41,719 nucleotides of DNA, taken from NCBI GenBank assembly GCA_019911965.1, contig JAIOJF010000025.1, positions 1 through 41,719 of the forward strand. The letters are read 5' to 3'. The translations under genes were made by a program, and so were the position numbers. Each line of letters starts with the position of its first letter. Position 1 is the stretch's first letter. The notes under the pieces are model-generated. The model was given only the letters and a program-made list of their open reading frames with translations. It searched no databases and was not told the DNA's origin. Below, one piece after another: positions 35,754-41,719 of the stretch. This stretch comes from Paracoccaceae bacterium (GTDB lineage: Bacteria > Pseudomonadota > Alphaproteobacteria > Rhodobacterales > Rhodobacteraceae).

Positions 35754-35781
35754 AGATTAGGCGAACCACGGCGAACATCAA
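35754..35781 (-). promoter_or_regulatory. Candidate glpDK promoter with direct-repeat operator
   Basis: On the minus strand TTGATG (35781-35776) and TAATCT (35759-35754) are 16 nt apart. The spacer consists entirely of TTCGCC-GTGG-TTCGCC, two exact hexamers one helical turn apart. A repressor of the DeoR/GlpR type bound there would block the promoter. The nature of the regulator is inferred from gene function, and no glpR is in the window. Confidence 0.4.
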
Positions 35782-35837
35782 TCGGCAAATGCCGCTGACG
35801 GGGGCGACGCGGGGTCAGTGCCGGATGGAAAGCAGAT

Positions 35838-35867
35838 GGCCCGGTCGGTTTTCAGGCCGACCGGGCC
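35838..35867 (-). terminator. Hairpin terminator after the 44-residue gene
   Basis: GGCCCGGTCGG, loop CCTGAAAA and CCGACCGGGCC form a perfect 11-bp stem on the minus strand ten bases after the stop codon of the small gene. It lies upstream of the glpD promoter candidate. The downstream sequence ATCTGCTTTCC is only moderately T-rich. Confidence 0.55.
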
Positions 35868-35876
35868 GCCGGCGGG

Positions 35877-36011
35877 TTACTTCGGCTTCTTGCCGAGCAT
35901 GTTCGCGGTGTCGGCCGCGCCGCGACTGACAGCCGCGACCGGAGTTTTCGGCTTCTCACGTTTGGGTTTTTTCGCTTCGCGGTTGCCGCGCTGGTTGTTG
36001 CCCTTTGCCAT
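35877..36011 (-). CDS. Small basic protein, 44 residues
   Basis: This gene is too short for ordinary gene callers but is well formed. ATG 36011 is preceded by AAGGAGAGG at good spacing, and TAA 35877-35879 is followed by a strong hairpin. The product begins MAKGNNQRGNREAKKPKREK and ends in NMLGKKPK; it is rich in Lys, Arg, Asn and Pro and lacks any hydrophobic segment, so it is likely disordered. Similar short Lys-rich proteins with the start MAKG-Q/N...N-R/K-E-x-K-K-P-K are scattered through alphaproteobacteria and have no known role. Nucleic-acid or ribosome binding is a guess from charge. Confidence 0.7.
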   Translation of the reverse strand: MAKGNNQRGNREAKKPKREKPKTPVAAVSRGAADTANMLGKKPK

Positions 36012-36070
36012 GACGTACCTCTCCTTCAGGTTGCGGGATGTTCAGCTCGCGTGTGGATCGGATCGCGCGA

Positions 36071-36136
36071 CTACTTCTTGGGGCCGGGTTTCGAGCCGGG
36101 TTTCGCGGGGGCGGAGGGTTTGGTTGCGTAGCGCAT
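36071..36136 (-). CDS. Tiny Pro/Lys-rich protein, 21 residues
   Basis: ATG 36136 follows AGGAGTTATCC, a near-ideal ribosome site, and the frame closes with TAG 36071-36073 after 21 codons. The peptide starts MRYATKPSAPAKPG and continues with a second KPG unit and a Lys-Lys end; it has no acidic residue. It lies 59 nt upstream of the 44-residue gene on the same strand and is likely co-transcribed. Recognition is by ribosome site and composition only, so it could also be a leader peptide of the following gene. Confidence 0.5.
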   Translation of the reverse strand: MRYATKPSAPAKPGSKPGPKK

Positions 36137-36461
36137 GGATAACTCCTGCAAAGAGATTCCGGATTGCTTATGCAATACGGTCATTCGATCAGGAAAATCA
36201 GGGTTGCCTGGGTATCGCCCAGGGCGATGATCTGCCGGACAGAGGCCCGTGCGAACCGGTTCCTTGGTTTTGATCCCGACTCGGCCGGTACCTCTTGCGT
36301 GAAATTTAGTGCTGCGCGGATGGCCTTACAAGGGGGTCGCCGGGGTGGCTGAAAAAGATTTGTGCGAGGTTCAAAAGCCGCGCAATCGGTCGCTATTCAG
36401 GTTTTAACCCGGCCCGGAACGTCTTAGGGTGGGCACAGCGAAAGACCGAGGGAGAAATGCG
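36137..36461. other. 325-nt gap between the mini-genes and adhC
   Basis: This gap separates two divergent transcripts and should hold both promoters. A dyad ATTGC-TTAT-GCAAT (36163-36176) lies 27 nt before the 21-codon gene. A perfect 15-bp dyad ATCGCCC-A-GGGCGAT (36214-36228) lies further up and looks like an operator. On the adhC side TTCAAA and TATTCA at 18-nt spacing (about 36370-36400) make a weak promoter guess. No gene or tRNA is seen. Confidence 0.45.
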
Positions 36462-37574
36462 ATGAAAACCCGCGCCGCCGTGGCCCTTGAGGCCGGCAAA
36501 CCGCTTGAAATCATGGATGTGAACCTGGAAGGCCCGCGCGCCGGTGAAGTGCTGGTCGAGATCAGGGCGACCGGCATCTGCCACACGGACGAGTTCACCC
36601 GTTCCGGTGCCGATCCCGAGGGCCTGTTTCCCGCCATTCTTGGCCATGAAGGGGCGGGCGTGGTGCTGGAGGTGGGTGCGGGCGTGACCTCGCTGAAACC
36701 CGGCGATCACGTCATTCCGCTGTATACCCCGGAATGCCGCGAATGCGAGTATTGCCTGAACCCGAAGACCAATCTCTGCCAGTCGATCCGCATGACGCAG
36801 GGCCAGGGGCTGATGCCGGACGGAACCTCGCGGTTCTCGATGCCGGATGGCACGCCGATCCTGCATTACATGGGCTGTTCGACCTTCGCCAACCACACCG
36901 TCCTGCCGGAAATCGCGCTGGCGAAAATCCGCCCGGACGCGCCGTTCGACAAGGTCTGCTATATCGGCTGCGGTGTCACCACCGGCATCGGCGCGGTGAT
37001 CAACACCGCCAAGGTGGAACTTGGCGCGCGCGCCATCGTGTTCGGGCTGGGCGGTATCGGCCTCAACGTGGTGCAGGGGCTGCGGCTGGCGGGCGCGGAT
37101 CAGATCGTCGGGGTCGATCTCAACAACGACAAGGCCGTGATGGCGCGGAAATTCGGCATGACCGATTTCGTCAACCCCTCCGAGGTGAAGGGCGATCTGG
37201 TCGGCCATCTGGTGGAACTGACACGCGGCGGCGCGGATTACACCTTCGATGCCACCGGCAATGTCAATGTCATGCGCACGGCGCTGGAAAGCGCCCACAA
37301 GGGCTGGGGCGAAAGCGTGATCATCGGCGTGGCACCGGCGGGGGCCGAGATTTCCACCCGCCCGTTCCAGTTGGTCACCGGGCGGGTCTGGCGTGGCACC
37401 GCATTTGGCGGCGCGCGTGGCCGCACCGATGTGCCGAAGATCGTGGACTGGTACATGCAGGGCAAGATCGAGATCGACCCGATGATCACCCACAAGCTGA
37501 AGCTTGAGGATATCAACAAGGGGTTCGATCTGATGCATTCCGGTGAAAGCATCCGCGCAGTGGTGGAGTTCTGA
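36462..37574 (+). CDS. adhC: S-(hydroxymethyl)glutathione dehydrogenase / class III alcohol dehydrogenase
   Basis: The enzyme oxidises S-hydroxymethylglutathione (formaldehyde plus glutathione) to S-formylglutathione with NAD. The 370-residue product has the catalytic zinc ligands Cys40, His62 and Cys170, and structural zinc ligands Cys92, Cys95, Cys98 and Cys106. The NAD motif is [27 protein letters not shown] and the overall length are diagnostic of class III enzymes (also called flhA or frmA). ATG 36462 follows GAGGGAG. The NYN gene begins immediately after the stop, and the partner hydrolase fghA follows it, so the three form one transcription unit. Confidence 0.96.
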   Translation: MKTRAAVALEAGKPLEIMDVNLEGPRAGEVLVEIRATGICHTDEFTRSGADPEGLFPAILGHEGAGVVLEVGAGVTSLKPGDHVIPLYTPECRECEYCLNPKTNLCQSIRMTQGQGLMPDGTSRFSMPDGTPILHYMGCSTFANHTVLPEIALAKIRPDAPFDKVCYIGCGVTTGIGAVINTAKVELGARAIVFGLGGIGLNVVQGLRLAGADQIVGVDLNNDKAVMARKFGMTDFVNPSEVKGDLVGHLVELTRGGADYTFDATGNVNVMRTALESAHKGWGESVIIGVAPAGAEISTRPFQLVTGRVWRGTAFGGARGRTDVPKIVDWYMQGKIEIDPMITHKLKLEDINKGFDLMHSGESIRAVVEF

Positions 37575-38294
37575 TTGGCCTCCCGTAACGATCGCCCGTT
37601 ATTCGCCGTCCTGATCGACGCCGACAATATTCCCGCCCGCCACGCCGAGGCGATCCTGAAGGAGATTGCCGCCATCGGCGAGCCGGCCCTGCGGCGCGTC
37701 TATGGCGACTGGTCCTCGGGGCGGCTGGCGAAATGGTCCGATCAGGTGCGCGCGCTGGGCATGGTGGCGCATCAGGAATCCGCCAATACCACCGGCAAGA
37801 ATGCCAGCGATATCGGCCTTGTGATCGACGCGATGGATATCCTGCATACCGGGCGGTTCGACGGCTTCGTGCTGGTCTCGTCCGACAGCGATTTCACCGC
37901 GCTGGCCAACCGCATCCGCGAACAGGGGCTGGAGGTGATTGGCGTGGGCGAGGCTAAGACCCCGGAATCGCTCAGGAATGTCTGCAACCGCTTCATCATG
38001 ATCGAAAACATCGTCGATGAACCCGCCGATACCGGCACCGGCGGGCGGCAGAGCACGTCCAAGCGCGAGGACCCGACCAAGGCGATCCCGCTGATCCTGA
38101 AGGCGATGGCGACCATTCCTCAGGACGAGGACTGGTATTCGCTGGGCCAGATCGGCCAGCATCTGGTTGCCGCGCACCCGGATTTCGACAGCCGTACCTA
38201 TGGCTGCGCCAAGCTCAGCGATCTGGTGCGCAAGCTGAAGCGGTTCGAGACCTCCAAGCAGGGCAACCAGTTGCTGGTCCGCCGGGTTGACTGA
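37575..38294 (+). CDS. NYN (PIN-like) nuclease with C-terminal LOTUS/OST-HTH domain
   Basis: The 239-residue protein has an N-terminal NYN domain. Asp15 and Asp17 lie in AVLIDADNI, Asp79 in KNASDIGLVIDAMD, and Asp104 and Asp106 in LVSSDSDFTAL, forming the acidic metal-binding cluster of PIN-like ribonucleases. After a linker, residues about 165-237 (KAIPLILKAMATI ... GCAKLSDLVRKLKRFE) match the OST-HTH/LOTUS fold, which binds RNA. Such NYN-LOTUS proteins are widespread but poorly characterised. TTG 37575 directly abuts the adhC stop, with GGTGGAG upstream, and no ATG fits. fghA starts 25 nt after its stop. A link to formaldehyde metabolism is inferred only from position. Confidence 0.85.
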   Translation: MASRNDRPLFAVLIDADNIPARHAEAILKEIAAIGEPALRRVYGDWSSGRLAKWSDQVRALGMVAHQESANTTGKNASDIGLVIDAMDILHTGRFDGFVLVSSDSDFTALANRIREQGLEVIGVGEAKTPESLRNVCNRFIMIENIVDEPADTGTGGRQSTSKREDPTKAIPLILKAMATIPQDEDWYSLGQIGQHLVAAHPDFDSRTYGCAKLSDLVRKLKRFETSKQGNQLLVRRVD

Positions 38295-38319
38295 CGACAA
38301 GCGAAAGGCCTGAGGGCAG

Positions 38320-39150
38320 ATGAAAACCATATCGGAAAACAGATGCTTCGGCGGCGTTCAGGGTGTCTATTCCCACGCTTCCGCAGCCTGCGCCTGCGAC
38401 ATGACCTTTGGCCTGTTCCTGCCACCACAGGCGGAAACCGGGAAAGTGCCGGTGTTGTGGTTTCTCGCCGGGCTGACCTGCACGCATGAAAACGCGATGG
38501 TCAAGGCCGGTGCGCAGGCCTGGGCGGCGGATCACGGTATCGCGCTGGTCTTCCCCGATACCTCGCCACGCGGCAAGGGCGTCGCCGATGACGACGATTT
38601 CGCGCTGGGCCAGGGGGCCGGGTTCTATGTCAATGCCACGGAAAAACCCTGGGCACCGCATTTCCGCATGTGGGATTACATCGCCAATGACCTGCCCGCC
38701 CTGTTGTTCAACAATTTCGCACTGGACGAGGACGCGCAGGGCATTACCGGCCACTCGATGGGCGGGCATGGCGCGCTGACGCTGGCAATGGCGCATCCGG
38801 GGCGGTTCCGCTCGGTCTCCGCCTTCGCGCCGATCGCCAACCCGACCGAAACCGATTGGGGGCAGGTGCAGCTTGAAGCCTATCTCGGCCCCGACCGCAG
38901 CACCTGGGCACGCCACGACGCCACCTTGCAGATGGTTGAGGCCGGTTTTGACGGCCCGATCCTGATCGATCAGGGCAGCGACGACCAGTTCCTGAACAAT
39001 CTGCGCCCCGAGGCGCTGTCGCAGGCGATGGCGGCCCGCCGTCAGGATGGTGTTTTCCGGATGCAAAGGGGCTACGACCACTCGTATTTCTTCGTCTCCA
39101 CCTTCATGCCCGATCATGTCGCCTTCCACGCCGACGCCCTGCTGGAGTGA
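38320..39150 (+). CDS. fghA: S-formylglutathione hydrolase
   Basis: The enzyme hydrolyses S-formylglutathione to formate and glutathione, completing formaldehyde detoxification after AdhC. The 276-residue esterase-D-type protein has the nucleophile Ser146 in ITGHSMGGHGAL. The Asp in LIDQGSDDQFL and the His in GYDHSYFF complete the catalytic triad. FLAGLTCTHENAMVKAGAQ is a family signature near the N-terminus. ATG 38320 follows GAGGGCAG. The gene is last in the adhC - NYN - fghA unit and is followed by copy 3 of the post-stop repeat element. Confidence 0.96.
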   Translation: MKTISENRCFGGVQGVYSHASAACACDMTFGLFLPPQAETGKVPVLWFLAGLTCTHENAMVKAGAQAWAADHGIALVFPDTSPRGKGVADDDDFALGQGAGFYVNATEKPWAPHFRMWDYIANDLPALLFNNFALDEDAQGITGHSMGGHGALTLAMAHPGRFRSVSAFAPIANPTETDWGQVQLEAYLGPDRSTWARHDATLQMVEAGFDGPILIDQGSDDQFLNNLRPEALSQAMAARRQDGVFRMQRGYDHSYFFVSTFMPDHVAFHADALLE

Positions 39151-39156
39151 TGCGCC

Positions 39157-39200
39157 AACTTTGGTCCAGAAATAATCCGGGGTCCGGGGCAGCACCCCGG
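39157..39200 (+). repeat. Post-stop repeat element, copy 3 (after fghA)
   Basis: Six nucleotides after the fghA stop the plus strand reads AACTTTGGTCC then AGAAATAATCC. After this come GGGGTCCGGGG and a CCGGGG-CAGCA-CCCCGG stem. The order and much of the sequence match copy 1 after hslU (TTTTTGGC, AGAAATACTCC, GGGGGTCCGGGGG, CCCCGG), but here on the opposite genome strand and again in the gene's own direction. Confidence 0.6.
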
Positions 39201-39232
39201 CCTGAGCCGGCCAGCCTGCCAGGGTGGCTGGC

Positions 39233-39694
39233 ATGAGCGCGCTTTACGTCGATGCCGATGCCTGCCCGGTGAAGGACGAGGCGCTGCGCGTCGCCGCCCG
39301 CCACAATCTGCCGGTGTTCATCGTCTGCAATGGCGGCATCCGGCCCAACCCGCATCCGCTGGTGCAGACCATCATCGTGCCCGATGGCCCGGACGAGGCC
39401 GACCGCTGGATCGCCGAACGCGCCGGCAGGGGCGATGTGGTGATTACTGGCGACATACCGCTGGCGGCAAAATGCGTCGCCGCGGGTGCCCGCGTGCTGC
39501 GCCATAACGGCGAGGCGCTGACACCGGCCAATATCGGCAATGTCCTTGCCACCCGCGATCTGATGAGCGATCTGCGCGCCGCCGATCCGTTCCGCCAGGG
39601 CGGCGGCAAGTCGTTCAGCAAGGCGGATCGCTCGCGGTTTCTGGAAGCACTGGAACGCGATGTCCGCGCCGCCCTGCGCGAAGCGGGCGGGTGA
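39233..39694 (+). CDS. UPF0178 (YaiI/YqxD) family protein
   Basis: The 153-residue protein belongs to the UPF0178/DUF188 family. The start [19 protein letters not shown] is the family signature. [22 protein letters not shown] and the C-terminal [20 protein letters not shown] are also conserved. A PIN-like fold with Asp residues (YVDAD, TGDIPL) suggests a nuclease, but no function is established. ATG 39233 is chosen over the upstream in-frame start at 39224 because homologues begin at the DADACP strand. It lies downstream of fghA and its repeat. Confidence 0.9.
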   Translation: MSALYVDADACPVKDEALRVAARHNLPVFIVCNGGIRPNPHPLVQTIIVPDGPDEADRWIAERAGRGDVVITGDIPLAAKCVAAGARVLRHNGEALTPANIGNVLATRDLMSDLRAADPFRQGGGKSFSKADRSRFLEALERDVRAALREAGG

Positions 39695-39777
39695 TGTCGC
39701 AAACCGGACAGACCCGCCTATCCCCGCCCCGCAGGCTTGCCGCGAACCGCCCGACCCAAGCAGGAGCCTGACCGCCC

Positions 39778-40740
39778 GTGACCCAAGCCACCCAGAGGGC
39801 CAACCTGATCGGCATTTTCTGCGCCATCGGGGCCTCGGTCTTCTTTTCCGTCAACGATATGGCGATCAAGTTCCTGAGCGGCGATTACGCGCTGCATCAG
39901 GTGATACTGATCCGTTCAACGATCGGCATGGTGATCCTCATGGCCTTCATCATTCCGCTGGAAGGCGGGTTTCAGGCGCTGAAAACCAGACGCCCCGTAA
40001 TCCATCTGGCGCGTGGCCTCTGCGTGGTCTTCGCCAACATGACGTTCTTTCTGGGCCTGGCCGCGATGCCGCTGGCGGAAGCGGTGGCGATCTTCTTCAT
40101 TGCGCCTTTGGTGATCACCGCCTTTTCGGTGATTTTTCTCGGCGAGAAGGTCGGGCCGCATCGCTGGGCGGCGGTCGGGGTCGGGCTGATCGGGGTGCTG
40201 GTCATGCTGCGCCCGGGCAGTTCGGCGTTTCAGCCGGCCGCCCTGTTGCCGCTGGTCGCCGCTGTCGCCTATGCCATGCTGCATATCCTGACCCGCAAGA
40301 TCGGAATTGCGGAAAAGGCGGCGACGATGTCGTTTTACATTCAGGTCACCTTCATCACCGTCAGCGCGGCAATGGGACTGGCCTTCGGCAATGGCCAGTT
40401 TGCCGGGTCCGACGATCCGTCGCTGGATTTCCTGTTCCGGGCCTGGTCGATGCCGGCGAGTACGGATTTCCTTCTGTTCACCGTGATCGGTACCTGCTCG
40501 GCCCTAGGCGGCTATCTGATCAGCCAGGCCTATCGGCTGGCCGAGGCGGGGCTGGCGGCACCGTTTGAATATATCGCGATGCCGATGGCGATTGCCTGGG
40601 GGGTCGTGGTGTTTGGCGAATGGCCCGATGCCGTCGCCTGGATCGGGATATCGTTGATCATCATCGGCGGCCTCTATACCGTCTGGCGCGAAAGCGTGCA
40701 GCACCGCCGGGTCACCATCGACCAGCCCGCCCGCCGCTGA
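39778..40740 (+). CDS. EamA/DMT-superfamily transporter
   Basis: The 320-residue inner-membrane protein has ten predicted helices arranged as two EamA repeats. The first repeat contains SVNDMAIKFLSGDYALHQVILIRSTIG and the helix FFIAPLVITAFSVIFLGEKVGPHRW. The second contains LAAPFEYIAMPMAIAWGVVVFGEWP, the mirrored P...FGE motif. Such proteins export metabolites, often amino acids or S-adenosylmethionine; the substrate cannot be told. GTG 39778 is used. AGGAG lies 12 nt upstream, rather far, so the exact start is uncertain by a few codons. The HAD gene follows 23 nt later. Confidence 0.9.
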   Translation: MTQATQRANLIGIFCAIGASVFFSVNDMAIKFLSGDYALHQVILIRSTIGMVILMAFIIPLEGGFQALKTRRPVIHLARGLCVVFANMTFFLGLAAMPLAEAVAIFFIAPLVITAFSVIFLGEKVGPHRWAAVGVGLIGVLVMLRPGSSAFQPAALLPLVAAVAYAMLHILTRKIGIAEKAATMSFYIQVTFITVSAAMGLAFGNGQFAGSDDPSLDFLFRAWSMPASTDFLLFTVIGTCSALGGYLISQAYRLAEAGLAAPFEYIAMPMAIAWGVVVFGEWPDAVAWIGISLIIIGGLYTVWRESVQHRRVTIDQPARR

Positions 40741-40763
40741 GCTGCAATCCGATACGAGGCCCC

Positions 40764-41399
40764 ATGCCCCAACGCCCCGAAGCCGTGATTTTCGATATCG
40801 GCAATGTCCTGATCGAATGGCACCCGGAACGGTATTTCGACACCGTGATGCCGCCTGCTGATCGCGCGCGCATGTTCGCCTCGGTCGATCTGCACGCGAT
40901 GAACGACCGGATTGATCGCGGCGGCGATTTCCGCGCCATCATCGCCGAAACCGCCCGCGCCAATCCCGCATTCGCCGACAAGATCATGCATTGGCACGAT
41001 CACTGGCTGGACCTTGCCAGCCCGGCCATTCCCCGAAGCGTTGCGCTGTCGCGGGCGCTGCGCCGGGAAGGGATCACCACCTGCATCCTCAGCAATATCG
41101 GGCGCGACACCTATGATCTGGCCGCCACCCGCTACCCGTTCCTGGCCGAGTTCGATCGCCACTACCTGTCTGGCCATATGGGTGTGATCAAGCCGGAGGC
41201 CGAGATTTACGAGATGGTCGAGGCTGATTGCGGCCTGCCGCCTGACCGCCTGCTGTTCACCGACGACCGCGCCGACAATATCGCGGCGGCGGCGGCGCGG
41301 GGCTGGCAGACCCACCTGTTCCAATCGTCCGAAGGCTGGGCCGATGCCCTTGTCCGCCACGGCCTTCTGAGCTTTGAGACCGCAAGCGAGGAGCCATGA
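40764..41399 (+). CDS. HAD-superfamily hydrolase, YihX-like subfamily
   Basis: This is a 211-residue haloacid-dehalogenase-type phosphatase. Motif I is VIFDIGNVLIEW with nucleophile Asp11. The usual second Asp is replaced by Gly in the D-x-G-N form, as in YihX-type sugar-phosphate phosphatases and relatives. Motif II is ILSNIG, motif III the Lys in GVIKPEAEIY, and motif IV LLFTDDRADN. The substrate is probably a small phosphate ester. ATG 40764 follows GAGGC; an in-frame extension into the transporter gene is rejected. The stop overlaps the next gene as ATGA. Confidence 0.88.
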   Translation: MPQRPEAVIFDIGNVLIEWHPERYFDTVMPPADRARMFASVDLHAMNDRIDRGGDFRAIIAETARANPAFADKIMHWHDHWLDLASPAIPRSVALSRALRREGITTCILSNIGRDTYDLAATRYPFLAEFDRHYLSGHMGVIKPEAEIYEMVEADCGLPPDRLLFTDDRADNIAAAAARGWQTHLFQSSEGWADALVRHGLLSFETASEEP

Positions 41400-41719
41400 A
41401 CATTCCCCACATCACCGCCGAGGCAGCGGAACCGCGTCTGGATTGGCTGGCGGTCGCTGCCGCGTTGGAAGCCGGGCATGATCTGCCGAAGGCGCAGATG
41501 CAGGACGTGATCCTTGAACGCGGCGAGGATGTGATGCTGTCGCGCCACGCCTGGATCGACGGGCTGGGCGCACTGGTCAAGACCGCGATGATCTTCCCTG
41601 AGAACATGCAGCGCTACGGGCGGGCCAACCTCAACGGCAACGTCGCGCTTTACGGCGATGCGGATGGCTGCCTGACCGCCACTTTGGATTTCGCGCTGGT
41701 CACGAAATGGAAAACCGCC
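41396..41719 (+). CDS. Ornithine cyclodeaminase / mu-crystallin family protein (3' end outside window)
   Basis: Only the first 108 codons are present, open to the window edge. The sequence LDWLAVAAALEAGHDLPKAQMQDVILERGEDVMLSRHAWIDGLGALVKTAMIFPEN, followed by LVTKWKTA, matches the N-terminal domain of this NAD-dependent family. In ornithine cyclodeaminases the substrate-contacting Lys lies in the equivalent ALVK-T segment. Members include cyclodeaminases and ketimine reductases, so the substrate is open. ATG 41396 overlaps the HAD stop, so the two are translationally coupled, a pairing common in Rhodobacteraceae. Confidence 0.82.
   Translation, partial: MNIPHITAEAAEPRLDWLAVAAALEAGHDLPKAQMQDVILERGEDVMLSRHAWIDGLGALVKTAMIFPENMQRYGRANLNGNVALYGDADGCLTATLDFALVTKWKTA

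Noticed and set aside
36368-36379. GGTTCAAAAGCC resembling a tRNA T-loop
   Set aside because: No acceptor or anticodon stems can be placed around it; it lies in the adhC upstream region.
1-41719. CRISPR array, prophage, insertion sequence or integron
   Set aside because: No regularly spaced direct repeats, transposase, integrase or phage structural genes were seen in either strand.

Overview
The window is a chromosomal stretch of a GC-rich alphaproteobacterium, most likely of the Rhodobacteraceae (Rhodobacter/Roseobacter group). The evidence is the protein sequences themselves together with gene orders typical of that family: coaE-dnaQ-secB-fxsA-timA-mltA-smr, hslV/hslU, rimP-nusA-ylxR-infB, and an SDR - HIG1 - PduO-type adenosyltransferase run. 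The genus cannot be fixed by reading alone. No tRNA, rRNA, insertion sequence, prophage or CRISPR array was seen. The content is mostly housekeeping, with small accessory islands.

Region by region. 1-5.9 kb: coaE (cut by the window edge), dnaQ, secB, fxsA, a Tim44-like adaptor, the lytic transglycosylase mltA, an Smr protein and an MFS transporter. 6.0-8.9 kb: hslV and hslU, with a ten-helix membrane protein translationally wedged between them. 9.0-12.1 kb: a small surface-polysaccharide-type island (KpsC/S-like protein, GT61 glycosyltransferase, alpha/beta-hydrolase-like protein). 12.2-17.6 kb: the minus-strand rimP-nusA-ylxR-infB operon, every junction an ATGA overlap, preceded by a promoter and a leader containing an intrinsic terminator. 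17.7-19.2 kb: a DUF1801 protein and a LysR regulator. 19.4-22.4 kb: a tight minus-strand operon of CinA-like protein, GNAT acetyltransferase, AhpD-like protein and secreted OmpA-domain protein. 22.4-24.0 kb: sfsA and map. 24.0-24.45 kb: a non-coding gap holding a strongly structured, probably minus-strand RNA. 24.45-27.1 kb: divergent ubiH-type hydroxylase and amidase. 27.2-28.4 kb: a lone DUF4268/PD-(D/E)xK nuclease-like gene. 28.5-30.9 kb: parC. 31.0-32.6 kb: SDR, HIG1 and adenosyltransferase genes. An AT-rich patch follows, then glpD-glpK and two tiny basic-protein genes (34.2-36.1 kb). 36.5-39.2 kb: the glutathione-dependent formaldehyde oxidation pair adhC and fghA, separated by a NYN-LOTUS protein gene. 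39.2-41.7 kb: UPF0178, a DMT exporter, a HAD phosphatase and the start of an ornithine cyclodeaminase-family gene.

The observations most worth a second look are: (1) a predicted three-way-junction RNA with a C-rich loop and its own terminator-like 3' hairpin downstream of ubiH, where a G-U pair singles out the minus strand; (2) a promoter-leader-terminator arrangement directly before rimP-nusA-infB that suggests attenuation; (3) a repeated post-stop-codon element after hslU, parC and fghA; (4) two tandem mini-genes of 21 and 44 codons; (5) the membrane protein inside hslVU; (6) the NYN-LOTUS gene inside the formaldehyde operon; and (7) the DUF4268 nuclease. All are read by eye; no alignments, folding or database searches were run.
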